Below are positions 15,042 to 24,128 of a stretch of 37,808 bases of DNA, piece by piece (the first letter of the stretch is position 1; every line of letters starts with the position of its first letter). The position numbers and the translations under genes were made by a program. The stretch comes from a candidate division WOR-3 bacterium (GTDB lineage Bacteria > Hydrothermota > Tepidihabitantia > SM23-42 > JAOAFX01). The notes beneath the pieces are model-generated. The model had not been told where the DNA came from. It did no database searches and saw only the letters and a program-made list of their open reading frames with translations. The stretch spans positions 1-37,808 of the forward strand of contig JBDRWD010000018.1 in NCBI GenBank assembly GCA_039802205.1, written 5' to 3'.

Positions 15042-17342
15042 ATGAAGCAATTAATTACAATAATGTTTAGCATCCTTATATCTCTTGCCTTCGTATACGC
15101 TGATGTGCAAGGCAAGGTGATAAAAGGATACGAGCCCTTTCCGAAGGGAACAAATGAACTTCCATCCGCAGGATTGAAAGCACCGTCATTCTTCCCCCGG
15201 GGTGGAGGACCGGATGATTTCGGCTATCAGTGGTTAGATTCCCGCGATCCTGGTGGACCGGTATTTAACTGGATTGAAATTTCGGGTACCGGTTACAATC
15301 TGAATTTGCCTGATGATGGCTATTACTATCCGATATCTTTCCAGTTCACATTTTACGATAGCATTTACAACAATATCGCTGTCGCTTCCAATGGAACGAT
15401 TTATTTCCAGGATCGTTACCTGGGATTTTCTAATCTACCAATTCCCAGCCAGAATAGTTACGGAGTGCAAATCTTTATCGCTCCCTACTGGGATGATTTG
15501 AATCCAGCAGCATCTGGTGCGGGTGGCGTTTTCTACCAGATATTCGGTGATACCTTGGTCGTGGAATGGTATAATGTTCCAATTTACGGCACGAGTGATT
15601 TCCTGACCTTTGAAGCGATATTGATTGGCAGCACCGGCGAGATCATCTTCCAGTATCTTGATGCAATGAATGCCGCTGGCTCAAGCGCCACTGTGGGCAT
15701 CCAGGGAAGACCTACCCAGCCACCACTCTGGGCTCTGCAATTCTCCTACAACACACAATCCCTTATCGATAGTTTAGCAATCCGCTTCTTCCTGCCGAGT
15801 TATAACCATGATGTAGGAATGAGAACGGTTCTGGCACCGGGTACACGAATCGGACCGGGTGTTTCGGTCGAACCGCAGGCGAGAGTGAAGAATTTCGGAC
15901 AGAATACGGAAAGCTTCAATGTATATTGCCGGATTGATTCAGCAGGGGTGAATATCTACAACCAGAGCACAAGTATTTCTTCTTTAGCTCCTGGACAGGA
16001 AGCAACCGCGACATTTCCAAGCTGGACTTCTTGCACGACTGAAGGAATTGTCTACGATTTAACATTCTACACGGTTCTGGCAGGCGATGAAAATCCGAGT
16101 AATGACACCATTCGTTCCACTACCACCGTCTCTACGGTGGGTAATTGGGTCCGTTGTACTGATCTCCCCAATGCCGAACTTTCCAATGGCACGGGGTATG
16201 ACCCGGTGAATGATGATATCTATTCCTTCGGCGGGACACCGGATGGCGGTTACAATTACCACAATTATACCTTCCGTTACGATCCCTCTAACAATTCCTG
16301 GCAGACCATGGCTAATATGCCTTATGCCGGTGACTGGATTGATGCCACCTATGTCCGGGGAAAATTCTATATCTTTGGACCATACGATGGCAGCGTCCGG
16401 AATTACACAATGATTTATGATGTGGCGAATAACTCCTGGAGCACCGGTGCAAATGTTCCACAGGCACGGATTGCTGGTGGCCAGGTAGCATATAAAGATT
16501 CGCTCATCTACTTCTTGGGTGGATACAATGGCTCAGCTCCGACGAATAATGTCCAGATTTACAATACCTATACCAATACCTGGACAACCGGAACCAGTCT
16601 CCCAACAAATTTCATGATGGGTGGGGTGGCGATCACCGGTGATACGATATGGGTAGTAGGCGGGTATAATGGCAGTGCCGCTTATTCCAATCTCTATTAC
16701 GGAGTGATCAATCCTGCCAATTGTGAAAATATCACTTGGAATACGGGTGCAGCACTTCCCATACCGAATTTCAACAACGGTGCAACCCAGATGTATCGCA
16801 ATGGCCGCAGATATCTCTATATGGTGGGTGGTTTTGAAAGTGCCGCTACCCCTACTGCTCACGCCTGGGAATATGATATTGATAATAACATCTGGACAGC
16901 GCTTCCCGACTATCCATTGACGATCGTGCGCAACGACTTTCTCATTGCCCGGCAGGGTTATAATGAAATCTATGTCTGCGGTGGTGACGATAACGGTGAT
17001 TGGACCGCGACGGCTCAAGTATGGAAACTCCCCTGGTTCGTACCCGGAGTTTCAGAAAAAACTGGTACCTCTGATATAAAAGCGAAATTTGGCTTCGCTC
17101 CTAATATTCCGAATCCCACAAAATCTGCAGTCATCACCTATACTATAACCCAAGAAACTGAGGTGCTACTAAAAGTTTTTGATGCTACCGGCCGGGAAAT
17201 CACTACCCTCGTTAACCGTAGAGAATCACCGGGTATGAAACAGGTCCGCTGGGATAATGACCAGCTTCCTGATGGTATCTATTTCCTGAGACTGGAAGCA
17301 GAAGGTAAGATTGCAACCCACAAATTGGTCCTCGTAAGGTAA
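15042..17342 (+). CDS. Secreted Kelch-repeat beta-propeller protein with T9SS-type sorting domain
   Basis: 766 residues. The signal peptide is ~1-20. An N-terminal module (~60-250) has the pattern IAVASNGTIYF, APYWDDLNP, GTSDFLTFEAIL and TVGIQG, common in FCB secreted proteins. A CARDB-like domain follows (~255-365: HDVGMRTVLAPG...RVKNFGQN). About five Kelch blades occupy ~370-675, with motifs such as VNDDIYSFGG, NNSWSTGANVPQAR and LIYFLGGYNG. The end is a Por/T9SS sorting domain: IPNPTKSAVITYTI, LKVFDATGREI, LPDGIYFLRLEAEG, LVLVR. Its role is probably binding or adhesion at the surface. It has its own promoter and a strong terminator, so it is monocistronic. Confidence 0.85.
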   Translation: MKQLITIMFSILISLAFVYADVQGKVIKGYEPFPKGTNELPSAGLKAPSFFPRGGGPDDFGYQWLDSRDPGGPVFNWIEISGTGYNLNLPDDGYYYPISFQFTFYDSIYNNIAVASNGTIYFQDRYLGFSNLPIPSQNSYGVQIFIAPYWDDLNPAASGAGGVFYQIFGDTLVVEWYNVPIYGTSDFLTFEAILIGSTGEIIFQYLDAMNAAGSSATVGIQGRPTQPPLWALQFSYNTQSLIDSLAIRFFLPSYNHDVGMRTVLAPGTRIGPGVSVEPQARVKNFGQNTESFNVYCRIDSAGVNIYNQSTSISSLAPGQEATATFPSWTSCTTEGIVYDLTFYTVLAGDENPSNDTIRSTTTVSTVGNWVRCTDLPNAELSNGTGYDPVNDDIYSFGGTPDGGYNYHNYTFRYDPSNNSWQTMANMPYAGDWIDATYVRGKFYIFGPYDGSVRNYTMIYDVANNSWSTGANVPQARIAGGQVAYKDSLIYFLGGYNGSAPTNNVQIYNTYTNTWTTGTSLPTNFMMGGVAITGDTIWVVGGYNGSAAYSNLYYGVINPANCENITWNTGAALPIPNFNNGATQMYRNGRRYLYMVGGFESAATPTAHAWEYDIDNNIWTALPDYPLTIVRNDFLIARQGYNEIYVCGGDDNGDWTATAQVWKLPWFVPGVSEKTGTSDIKAKFGFAPNIPNPTKSAVITYTITQETEVLLKVFDATGREITTLVNRRESPGMKQVRWDNDQLPDGIYFLRLEAEGKIATHKLVLVR

Positions 17343-17360
17343 TCCATATCCTGGATTTTG

Positions 17361-17394
17361 CCGCCTCCCGGTTTGAACCGGGAGGCGGTTTTTT
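17361..17394 (+). terminator. Strong intrinsic terminator
   Basis: CCGCCTCCCGGTT (17361-17373) pairs perfectly with AACCGGGAGGCGG (17376-17388), followed by six T. It closes the Kelch protein gene. Confidence 0.95.
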
Positions 17395-17408
17395 ATTTTC
17401 ATCACCTC

Positions 17409-17436
17409 TTGACAATTTTCATTTTTTAATTATAAT
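17409..17436 (+). promoter_or_regulatory. Promoter of the TetR / MMPL operon
   Basis: TTGACA 17409-17414, spacer 16, TATAAT 17431-17436. The predicted start is near 17443, within the candidate operator. Confidence 0.8.
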
Positions 17437-17437
17437 A

Positions 17438-17475
17438 GACCATGTTTTCGAATAAAAAACCATTTTGGTCGAAAA
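17438..17475 (+). promoter_or_regulatory. Candidate TetR operator 1
   Basis: Overlaps the transcription start. It contains TTTTCGA (17445-17451) inverted as TCGAAAA (17469-17475), and GACCA (17438) inverted as TGGTC (17466). The 12-mer TTTTGGTCGAAA (17463-17474) recurs in reverse orientation upstream of the transporter gene. Confidence 0.55.
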
Positions 17476-17494
17476 ATCTAAAAGGGAGCATTAT

Positions 17495-18079
17495 ATGACG
17501 GTCTCCAAAAAAGCAATGCGTGATGCGATAGTGGACGCCGCGCGATATATCTTTGCCCGGTTCGGCTATCGTAAAGCCACCATGGATGCCATTGCCCGGG
17601 CAGCCCGCAAGGGTAAAAGCTCGGTTTATTACTATTTCAAAAACAAAGAAGAAATCTTTCTTGCCGTGATTGAAAAAGAAGCAAGTGCGGTGAAATCGGA
17701 GATAAGAAATGCCCTGGCGTCGGCAAGCGACCCGAAGGAGAAACTAACAATCTATGTCCTCACCCGGATGCGGGTATTCCATCGCATTGCCCGGTTTTAC
17801 AGTTCTTTCCGAGAGGAGTATTTCAAAGAGTATGATTTTATCCAGCGCTTCCGAGAAAACTATGACCGCTACGAGACAAAACTCATTTTGGATATCTTGC
17901 GGGAAGGCATCAAAAAAAATATCTTTGCTATCCCCGACCCAGTGCTGGCTGCCAATTATTTTGTCACGGCTTTGAAGGGTTTTGAATACCTCTGGGGGAT
18001 TGAAGAGGACATTGGTAAATTAGAGAAAAAGACCGAGGCAATGTTGGAGATGCTTTATCGGGGGATTTTAAAAAGATGA
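17495..18079 (+). CDS. TetR/AcrR-family transcriptional regulator
   Basis: 194 residues from the ATG at 17495, preceded by AAAGGGAG. The N-terminal helix-turn-helix is typical: AIVDAARYIFARFGYRKATMDAIARAARKG, then SVYYYFKNKEEIFLAVI (~residues 8-60). The C-terminal helical part binds an unknown ligand. It heads the operon with the MMPL transporter, a LolA-like protein and an outer-membrane barrel, so it probably represses them and itself until a hydrophobic compound or lipid is present. Matching inverted motifs before and after the gene support local regulation. Confidence 0.92.
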   Translation: MTVSKKAMRDAIVDAARYIFARFGYRKATMDAIARAARKGKSSVYYYFKNKEEIFLAVIEKEASAVKSEIRNALASASDPKEKLTIYVLTRMRVFHRIARFYSSFREEYFKEYDFIQRFRENYDRYETKLILDILREGIKKNIFAIPDPVLAANYFVTALKGFEYLWGIEEDIGKLEKKTEAMLEMLYRGILKR

Positions 18080-18099
18080 TTAAAAATTTTTTAAGCGAC

Positions 18100-18128
18100 T
18101 TTCGACCAAAAAACAAAAATGGTCAAAA
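18100..18128 (+). promoter_or_regulatory. Candidate TetR operator 2
   Basis: TTTCGACCAAAA (18100-18111) is the exact reverse complement of the 12-mer in operator 1. Here GACCA (18104-18108) is inverted as TGGTC (18120-18124) with 11 bases between. It lies between tetR and the transporter gene. No good promoter is visible at this point. Confidence 0.55.
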
Positions 18129-18149
18129 ATTCTATAAAGGAGAAAATCA

Positions 18150-20390
18150 ATGAGAAAAATTGCCTCATGGGTTGTCACCAAGCGAAATTTGGTGGTGATA
18201 ATCTCGGTAGTATTGAGCCTGCTATTTGCATTCTTTTTAAGAAAGGTCGCGGTGAATTCCGATCTGGGTAGTTATTTACCTAAAACCGACCCCGCGGTCA
18301 AACTCCTTGATTACCTCGGTGAAAAATATGGCGGGAATAGTTTAGGAATCGTAATCATAAAATCCGATGATGTTTTTAAACTCGAAACCATAAAAGCCAT
18401 CGCCGAACTCACTCGCCAGTTCCGTCAGATTGAAGGAATAAGTTATGTGACAAGTCTCACTAATGTCTTGGATATCAAAAAGACGACCGAAGGATTAGAG
18501 ATTGGCAAATTGATAGATGAAGATAATATCCCCGAACAGAGGGACTTAGAAAAAATTAAAGAATATGCCCTGTGTAAAGAGATCTATCGGAATAAGTTGA
18601 TTTCCGAAGATGCAAAAACGACGCTGATAATCTGTCGGATTGATGGCGACAAATCTAAAGTAGCCAAGGCAATTGAACGTGTTACGAAGAATGCAAACTT
18701 GCGAGGTATCAAAACCTACTTTGCCGGGCTGCCTTTCCAGTTAAATGCGATAAATGATCTCATAATAAAAGATATCAAAGTGCTTTTGCCGTTTGTGGCA
18801 TTGATTATTTTAGTCGTTCTTTATTTCAGTTTTGGTTCAACTATTTATGTGCTCATGCCCCTTTTGTCCGTAGGATTGAGTGCGCTCTGGACAGTTGGAT
18901 TTATAGCAATGTGTGGTGTTCCTCTCACCATTATCACAAATATAATTCCAGCAATCCTTATGGCTGTAGGTAGTGCCTACGCAATCCATGTGATCTGCAA
19001 ATTTATGGAAGAAAAGGACGAAAATGCTCAAACAAGGGCAAAAAATGCTCTATCAAAGGTTATTATTCCGGTATTCCTCGCCGCCTTCACCACAATCATT
19101 GGTTTCACATCTTTCATCTTTGGTTCTTATCTAATAATGATACAACAATTCGGAATATTCACATCTTTAGGGATTATTTTCGCATTTTTGCTCAGCATCA
19201 CTTTAATACCCACAATCTTGGGTAACCTCAAAAATTTAAAACCCAACCAAAGACAAAGTTTAAAATTTTTAAATCAGCTAATGGAGCACACTGGACATTG
19301 GGTCCTCACCCATAAAGATATCGTATGGATTGTGGGGACGATCATTGGCATTGGATTTTTAATAGGCATTCCCTTGATAAAGACCAAAGTAGATTTTCTC
19401 GATTATTTCAAAGCGAATAGTTCAATTCGACGCACTGAAAAGATAATGGAAGAAAGTTTTGGGGGCTCTGTGCCCATTCAGATTCTGATAAAAGGCGACT
19501 TACAGGACCCGGAAGTGCTCCGAGCCATGAAGGAATTCCATAACTTTCTTGACACCCTTAAAGGCGTTTATCACCCCCAGTCAATAGTTGATTTGCTTGA
19601 AGAAATGAACGATGCCATGGGCGAAGGTAAGAATATCCCTGATACTAAAGAGAAAATCAGCAATCTATATTTTTTGCTTGAAGGAGAAGAAACGATTGAA
19701 CAACTTATCAACGAAGATAAAACCGAAGGCATTATTCAGGCAATGACTCCTGGTGCATATAGTGAAGAAAGTGAATTAATCATTAAGCAGATTCAGAATT
19801 ATATAAAATTAAAAAATAACCATAACTATAATTTTGAATTTACAGGCTCAGCACTTGTTTACCAGCATCTCAATCAGAGTTTATTAAAGAGTCAGTTGAT
19901 CAGTCTTATTATAGCAATTGTCGCAATCTTTATCTGTCTGCTTTTCCTCACTCATTCACTCCCTGAAAGTATTTTAGGGCTCGTGCCTATCTTCTTAGGA
20001 TTGTCCATCCTCTTCGGCAGTATGGGCATCTTGAAAATTCCGCTTGATGTTGCCACGGTGCTTATCGGTAGTATCTGTGTGGGAATTGGTATTGATTATT
20101 CAATCCATTTTCTTAACCGTTATACGCATGAACGGAAACAAAACGATATTGAAAAAGCATTGCTTACTACAATAAAATATGCGGGAAGTGCAATCATCGT
20201 TAATGTCTTTACTGTAATGCTGGGTTTTTTGGTTTTGATCTTCTCTAACCTGGTGCCGGTGATAAGATTTGGTATCTTACTGGGCATAACAATGCTGAGC
20301 ACGGGGTTGGGGGCAACTGTTCTTTTGCCTGCAATCATTTTAAAGGTAGGCAGACATTTTAAAGGGAGTAAAAATGAAGAACAAAATTAA
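18150..20390 (+). CDS. MMPL/RND-family inner-membrane transporter
   Basis: 746 residues after AAAGGAG. Two homologous halves each have one membrane helix, a large periplasmic loop and five more helices: loops at ~35-205 and ~405-580, helix clusters at ~210-365 and ~590-735. Motifs include DLGSYLPKTDP in loop 1 and GIGIDYSIHFLNRY at the start of the second helix group, typical of the MMPL / sterol-sensing-like RND branch. Such proteins use the proton gradient to extract lipids or hydrophobic compounds. With the LolA-like and barrel proteins downstream it resembles known MMPL export sets. The end overlaps a 26-codon ORF. Confidence 0.92.
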   Translation: MRKIASWVVTKRNLVVIISVVLSLLFAFFLRKVAVNSDLGSYLPKTDPAVKLLDYLGEKYGGNSLGIVIIKSDDVFKLETIKAIAELTRQFRQIEGISYVTSLTNVLDIKKTTEGLEIGKLIDEDNIPEQRDLEKIKEYALCKEIYRNKLISEDAKTTLIICRIDGDKSKVAKAIERVTKNANLRGIKTYFAGLPFQLNAINDLIIKDIKVLLPFVALIILVVLYFSFGSTIYVLMPLLSVGLSALWTVGFIAMCGVPLTIITNIIPAILMAVGSAYAIHVICKFMEEKDENAQTRAKNALSKVIIPVFLAAFTTIIGFTSFIFGSYLIMIQQFGIFTSLGIIFAFLLSITLIPTILGNLKNLKPNQRQSLKFLNQLMEHTGHWVLTHKDIVWIVGTIIGIGFLIGIPLIKTKVDFLDYFKANSSIRRTEKIMEESFGGSVPIQILIKGDLQDPEVLRAMKEFHNFLDTLKGVYHPQSIVDLLEEMNDAMGEGKNIPDTKEKISNLYFLLEGEETIEQLINEDKTEGIIQAMTPGAYSEESELIIKQIQNYIKLKNNHNYNFEFTGSALVYQHLNQSLLKSQLISLIIAIVAIFICLLFLTHSLPESILGLVPIFLGLSILFGSMGILKIPLDVATVLIGSICVGIGIDYSIHFLNRYTHERKQNDIEKALLTTIKYAGSAIIVNVFTVMLGFLVLIFSNLVPVIRFGILLGITMLSTGLGATVLLPAIILKVGRHFKGSKNEEQN

Positions 20391-20454
20391 AAAACAAGGG
20401 ATAGCCATTAAGCTGGGAGTAGCTTTGGCAAGAAAACGAGGAGGTCAAAAATGA
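20374..20454 (+). CDS. Candidate 26-residue basic small protein, coupled on both sides
   Basis: ATG at 20374, eight bases after AAAGGGAG and inside the end of the transporter gene. Its TGA overlaps the ATG of the next gene as ATGA. The product is MKNKIKKQGIAIKLGVALAR followed by KRGGQK: eight Lys/Arg with a short IAIKLGVALA hydrophobic patch. The good ribosome site and double overlap suggest real translation, either for a peptide or only to couple the two neighbours. No homologue recognised. Confidence 0.45.
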   Translation: MKNKIKKQGIAIKLGVALARKRGGQK

Positions 20455-21200
20455 AGAATTACATGAAAATGACCGGCATATTGTCCATCCTGCTGATTGT
20501 AATCCAAACCGCATGGGCAGAAGAATCCTTAAAAGCCGAGGAGATTTTAAAAAAGGTTGATGAAGTCCTCAGTGCACCCAAAGACCTCTCCGCGCTGATG
20601 AAGATAAATATCATAAATAAAAATGGCGAGACAAAAAAACGCGAAGTCCAGTTATATCAGAAAGGTGCTAACAAAAGATTAGTAAAAGTCCTCTCCCCGG
20701 CTGACCAGAAAGGAATCGGGTTTCTTTCGTTACCAGATGATCTGCTCTATGTTTATCTTCCAGCATACAAAAAGACCCGACGCATTGCTGCTCATGTAAA
20801 AAATCAGAAGTTTGTCGGCACCGACTTCACCTACGAAGACCTTGAAGCCAAGCGATATGCTGATAAGTGGCAATCCGAAGGCTTAAAGAACGAAGGGGAA
20901 TTTTATTTACTCATCCTCACACCCAAGCCCGGCCATATTTCCGAGTATGCGCGGGTAAATCTGTATGTGCGCAAGGATGATTTCTTTCCGGTAAAATCTG
21001 AATTTTTCAACAAAAAGGGCATGATGATAAAACAAATGGAAATTCCAAAAACCGAAAAGATAAAAGAATATCTTATCCCGAAAAACTATGTGATGCAGGA
21101 CCTTCGCAGTGGCAACAGAACCGAAATTGTGCTGGAAGAAATTAAGGTAGATACCGGCTTAAAAGACGAAATCTTCACGGAGCGAAATCTTGCTCAGTAG
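20451..21200 (+). CDS. LolA-like outer-membrane lipoprotein-sorting / lipid-carrier protein
   Basis: 249 residues with GAGGTC just upstream and a signal peptide (~1-23, ending AWA-EE). The pattern LKAEEILKKVDEVL, VLSPADQKGIGFLSLPDD, YLPAYKKTRRI, KFVGTDFTYEDL and GHISEYARVNLYVRKDDFFP matches the periplasmic LolA-like family found beside MMPL transporters. It is an unclosed beta-barrel that carries a lipid or hydrophobic ligand across the periplasm. It probably accepts substrate from the MMPL pump and delivers it to the barrel encoded next. Not the canonical LolA, given the context. Confidence 0.85.
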   Translation: MKNYMKMTGILSILLIVIQTAWAEESLKAEEILKKVDEVLSAPKDLSALMKINIINKNGETKKREVQLYQKGANKRLVKVLSPADQKGIGFLSLPDDLLYVYLPAYKKTRRIAAHVKNQKFVGTDFTYEDLEAKRYADKWQSEGLKNEGEFYLLILTPKPGHISEYARVNLYVRKDDFFPVKSEFFNKKGMMIKQMEIPKTEKIKEYLIPKNYVMQDLRSGNRTEIVLEEIKVDTGLKDEIFTERNLAQ

Positions 21201-21275
21201 AAAATTTCAATGACTGACATATAATTTTGCCGGGATAAATAGTTAAGGCACATTAACAAAATAAAGGAGGTCAAA

Positions 21276-22604
21276 ATGAAACTACCAAAAATAAATAAAA
21301 TGACCATAGTATTTTTGGCATTAAATCTTGTTTTTGGTCTTGATTGGTCAGGATATTTTTCTACCGACCACCGCTTTTTCCTAAAAGAAAATTATCCTCT
21401 CTCGTTTGAGGAATACCGATTGAACCTGAATCTGGAGCAAAATAGCAATGAGCATATCAAATTCTTTAGCGAAATCTGGCTCCGTTCATTCGATCTGCCC
21501 AACTTCGTAAATCTTGAAGACCTTTCAAAAAAAGAAAAAATCGCTCCGTTTGAAATCGATATTCGGGAGGGCTACATCGATATTCAAAAATTTCCAGTGG
21601 AAAATGTTGATCTGCGCATCGGCCGGCAGCGGATTGCCTGGGGAACTGCTGATAAGATAAATCCTACCGATAACCTTAATCCATTGGACCTCGAAGATAT
21701 CTGGGACTTTGGTCGACATCTCAGTTCCAACGGAGTAAAGATTGACGGCTATATTAAAGGTTTTAATCTCTCTTATGTCTTTATCCCCCGTTTTACTCCG
21801 GCATTATTACCGCCGAATGGGTTGCATACAAGCTCTTCAAATATTACCCCTCCTCCGGGAATCAACCCGGTGCAGATCACCAATTCAATCATCTTTCCCG
21901 ATTACCATATCAAAAACTCAATCCAAGGAGTCCGTTTGAAAAAGAATATCTTCAATTTTGATTTCTCAATGAGTTATTGCTATGGACGGGATGGCTTACC
22001 GATTTTAAAGAAGACAACCTTTACACCTGTGAACATGCTGGGCGATGTTAATATCATCAACGAACTCATTTTTCCTAAAATGCAGATCTTCGGTACTGAT
22101 TTCGCCGGCGCAATTGGTGATATCGGGATATGGGCCGAAGGAGCTTTATTTTTCCCTGAGAGTGTCCATTATGAGATTGATTTATCACAATTGGGTATGG
22201 GTGTGCGGGATTCGTTAATCCTTGATAATAAACCTTACACCAAATTCGTGCTTGGTAGCGATTACACATTCAAAAATGGCATTTATATTAACTTCCAGTA
22301 TGTGCACGGATTTTTCCAGGAGCGAGGTAAGGAAATCGAAGATTATATCCTGCTCGGCCTGGAATGGAAATTATTCGAAGATAAATTGAAATTGATGCCT
22401 CTCGCGGGAGCCCTGGAAGTCAAAGATTTTGCTGATTTTAAAAATAACTATGCCTTTGTCTATGCCCCGGAAATTTCTCATCAACCAATTGATAACTGCG
22501 AACTGATACTGGGCGTGCGGCTGATTGATGGGAAAGATGGAACATCCTTTGGCAGGCTGAAGGAAAACGACGAGTTAGTCCTGAAAGTTAAATATAATTT
22601 CTAA
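21276..22604 (+). CDS. Outer-membrane beta-barrel protein of an MMPL export operon (DUF1302-like)
   Basis: 442 residues after AAAGGAGG, with a signal peptide (~1-24). Strands alternate through the whole length. Conserved-looking parts are FEEYRLNLNLEQ, EGYIDIQ, DLRIGRQRIAWGTADKINPTDNLNP, GVKIDGYIKGFNLSYVFIPRF and the final aromatic-ended LVLKVKYNF, as expected for a C-terminal barrel signal. GRQ-x-x-WG followed by N-P-x-D is reminiscent of DUF1302-type barrels, which accompany MMPL transporters in other bacteria. Probably the outer-membrane receiver or exit of the system. Last gene of the operon. Confidence 0.75.
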   Translation: MKLPKINKMTIVFLALNLVFGLDWSGYFSTDHRFFLKENYPLSFEEYRLNLNLEQNSNEHIKFFSEIWLRSFDLPNFVNLEDLSKKEKIAPFEIDIREGYIDIQKFPVENVDLRIGRQRIAWGTADKINPTDNLNPLDLEDIWDFGRHLSSNGVKIDGYIKGFNLSYVFIPRFTPALLPPNGLHTSSSNITPPPGINPVQITNSIIFPDYHIKNSIQGVRLKKNIFNFDFSMSYCYGRDGLPILKKTTFTPVNMLGDVNIINELIFPKMQIFGTDFAGAIGDIGIWAEGALFFPESVHYEIDLSQLGMGVRDSLILDNKPYTKFVLGSDYTFKNGIYINFQYVHGFFQERGKEIEDYILLGLEWKLFEDKLKLMPLAGALEVKDFADFKNNYAFVYAPEISHQPIDNCELILGVRLIDGKDGTSFGRLKENDELVLKVKYNF

Positions 22605-22697
22605 AATCCTCGTTTAAGATTTTTAAGACTTAATCAACCGCTGGCGAAGATATCAGAAAACTAACAAAAGTCTGGTAACCCTTCTGACCTTTTTTAG

Positions 22698-24128
22698 TTA
22701 TTCAATCTTCACCAGTTTCTTTGTGATTGTCTGGTTATCTTTTCTTAACTGGAGAAAGTAAATACCCGGCCCCTCTATCGTTTCTACTTTCTCTCCATCC
22801 AAACGGTAAATTGATAGTTGGGCATCAGGCGGATAATATGTTATTCTTGCGCTGTTAGTAAATGGATTCGGAAAGAATAATTGTAAGCGCGGATTGGTGA
22901 GTTTGTCTTTTGTCAATTCTTCGACTCCGATTTGATTCAGACACCGTGAAAAATAGATGTCAGGATTAGTCTGCCCATTGCGGCAATCACACCAGAGTGC
23001 CGCAATGTATTGACTTCCGGCTGTACAGGCAGTATAATCACCAATGAAGGTATTGGTATATGCTACAGTATCCGAAATTCTTTGATTGGCACTCCAGGTA
23101 ATTCCATAATTAGTGGAGTAGGCATAGTATTGGCCAATCCAGTATCTGCTTCGACCGCGTGTATCATGCCAGACGACATGGAGGTTGTCATTCGGATCCA
23201 CTGCAATCCAAGGATAAAACTGCAAAGTAGTATCACCCGCAGGAGTATCATTTATTTTTACCGGGGTAGACCAGGTGATACCCTGATCCGTTGAATATGA
23301 AAAACTAACATCCAGTTGATTACTGCCCCAGCGGGAATCAGCGAAGACAACATATAAACGTGTTCTATCCCGGCTTGTCGCAAATGAGGGAATATTATTC
23401 AAACGATAGGGTGTTGAAGGCGGACTCCAGGGGCAGGTGATAATCGTTTGTTGTCCAAGCCAAGTGCTTCCAAGGTTTGTGGAACGATTTAGGCGGATGT
23501 CCTGCATTCCCCAGCCAACAAACAAATTCTGTCCAGTCCCCCGGAAAGCCATCGTTCCATTACCGCCCGAACCGATGGCTACAGCTGAAGACCAAGTCTG
23601 CCCGTAGTTGGTGGAGCGTTTGAACATTAGGTTGTAACTCGTCCCGTATTCGTACCAGGTCAAAAACATGTAGTTGCCGTCCACTGTAACCCAAGGTTTA
23701 TCATCAAGGCTATTGGGCGTATTGGGTGTCAGACACTGCGATTGTCCCCAGGTCCTACCCCAATCGCGAGATTTTGTAAGATATATATCACCGGTGTAAT
23801 TTGATGTATTATATGACAACCACACATAGCAGATATGACCAGAATCATTTACTACAATACAGGGGTCACAATCTGAAGGATAGGTAGGTTCATACATCAA
23901 GGTTTCAGCCCAGGTCATACCTCCGTTTGTAGAACGAGCGAAACCCACATGATATGTGCCCGTGCGGCTATCATTCCAGCCTCCACAGAATAATGTATCC
24001 TGATAGTTCGCCATAGTCGTCTCGTTTTGATTACCCGTTCCAGGATCTTGGCTTACTTTTATATTTGGCGTCCAAGGTGGATTTGCCAAGGCTGTTCCGC
24101 ATGACAAGAGAAGAATAATAAATCTCAT
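22698..24128 (-). CDS. Secreted six-Asp-box sialidase-like beta-propeller with T9SS-type sorting domain
   Basis: 476 residues, signal peptide ~1-15 (MRFIILLLSCGTALA). Six Asp-box motifs S-x-D/N-x-G-x-T-W occur: STNGGMTW, SRDWGRTW, STNYGQTW, STNLGSTW, STDQGITW and STNYGITW, marking a six-bladed BNR propeller. Several 'Asp' positions are Asn. I see no clear sialidase arginine triad, so enzyme activity is uncertain and a binding role is equally possible. The end is a Por/T9SS sorting domain: QLFFPNPFTNSARITYY, LSIYRLDGEKV, GPGIYFLQLRKD, KLVKIE. Its ATG overlaps the stop of the small gene upstream by 4 bases. Confidence 0.8.
   Translation of the reverse strand: MRFIILLLSCGTALANPPWTPNIKVSQDPGTGNQNETTMANYQDTLFCGGWNDSRTGTYHVGFARSTNGGMTWAETLMYEPTYPSDCDPCIVVNDSGHICYVWLSYNTSNYTGDIYLTKSRDWGRTWGQSQCLTPNTPNSLDDKPWVTVDGNYMFLTWYEYGTSYNLMFKRSTNYGQTWSSAVAIGSGGNGTMAFRGTGQNLFVGWGMQDIRLNRSTNLGSTWLGQQTIITCPWSPPSTPYRLNNIPSFATSRDRTRLYVVFADSRWGSNQLDVSFSYSTDQGITWSTPVKINDTPAGDTTLQFYPWIAVDPNDNLHVVWHDTRGRSRYWIGQYYAYSTNYGITWSANQRISDTVAYTNTFIGDYTACTAGSQYIAALWCDCRNGQTNPDIYFSRCLNQIGVEELTKDKLTNPRLQLFFPNPFTNSARITYYPPDAQLSIYRLDGEKVETIEGPGIYFLQLRKDNQTITKKLVKIE

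Noticed and set aside
16533-17018. 161-residue minus-strand open frame
   Set aside because: Antisense to the Kelch repeats, Ile/Thr/Gly-rich by codon mirror effect.
18100-18138. Separate promoter for the MMPL gene
   Set aside because: TATAAA at 18133 has no -35 box at a usable distance.
22605-22697. Terminator between the convergent barrel and Asp-box genes
   Set aside because: Only short, broken complementarity; no convincing stem with T-run.
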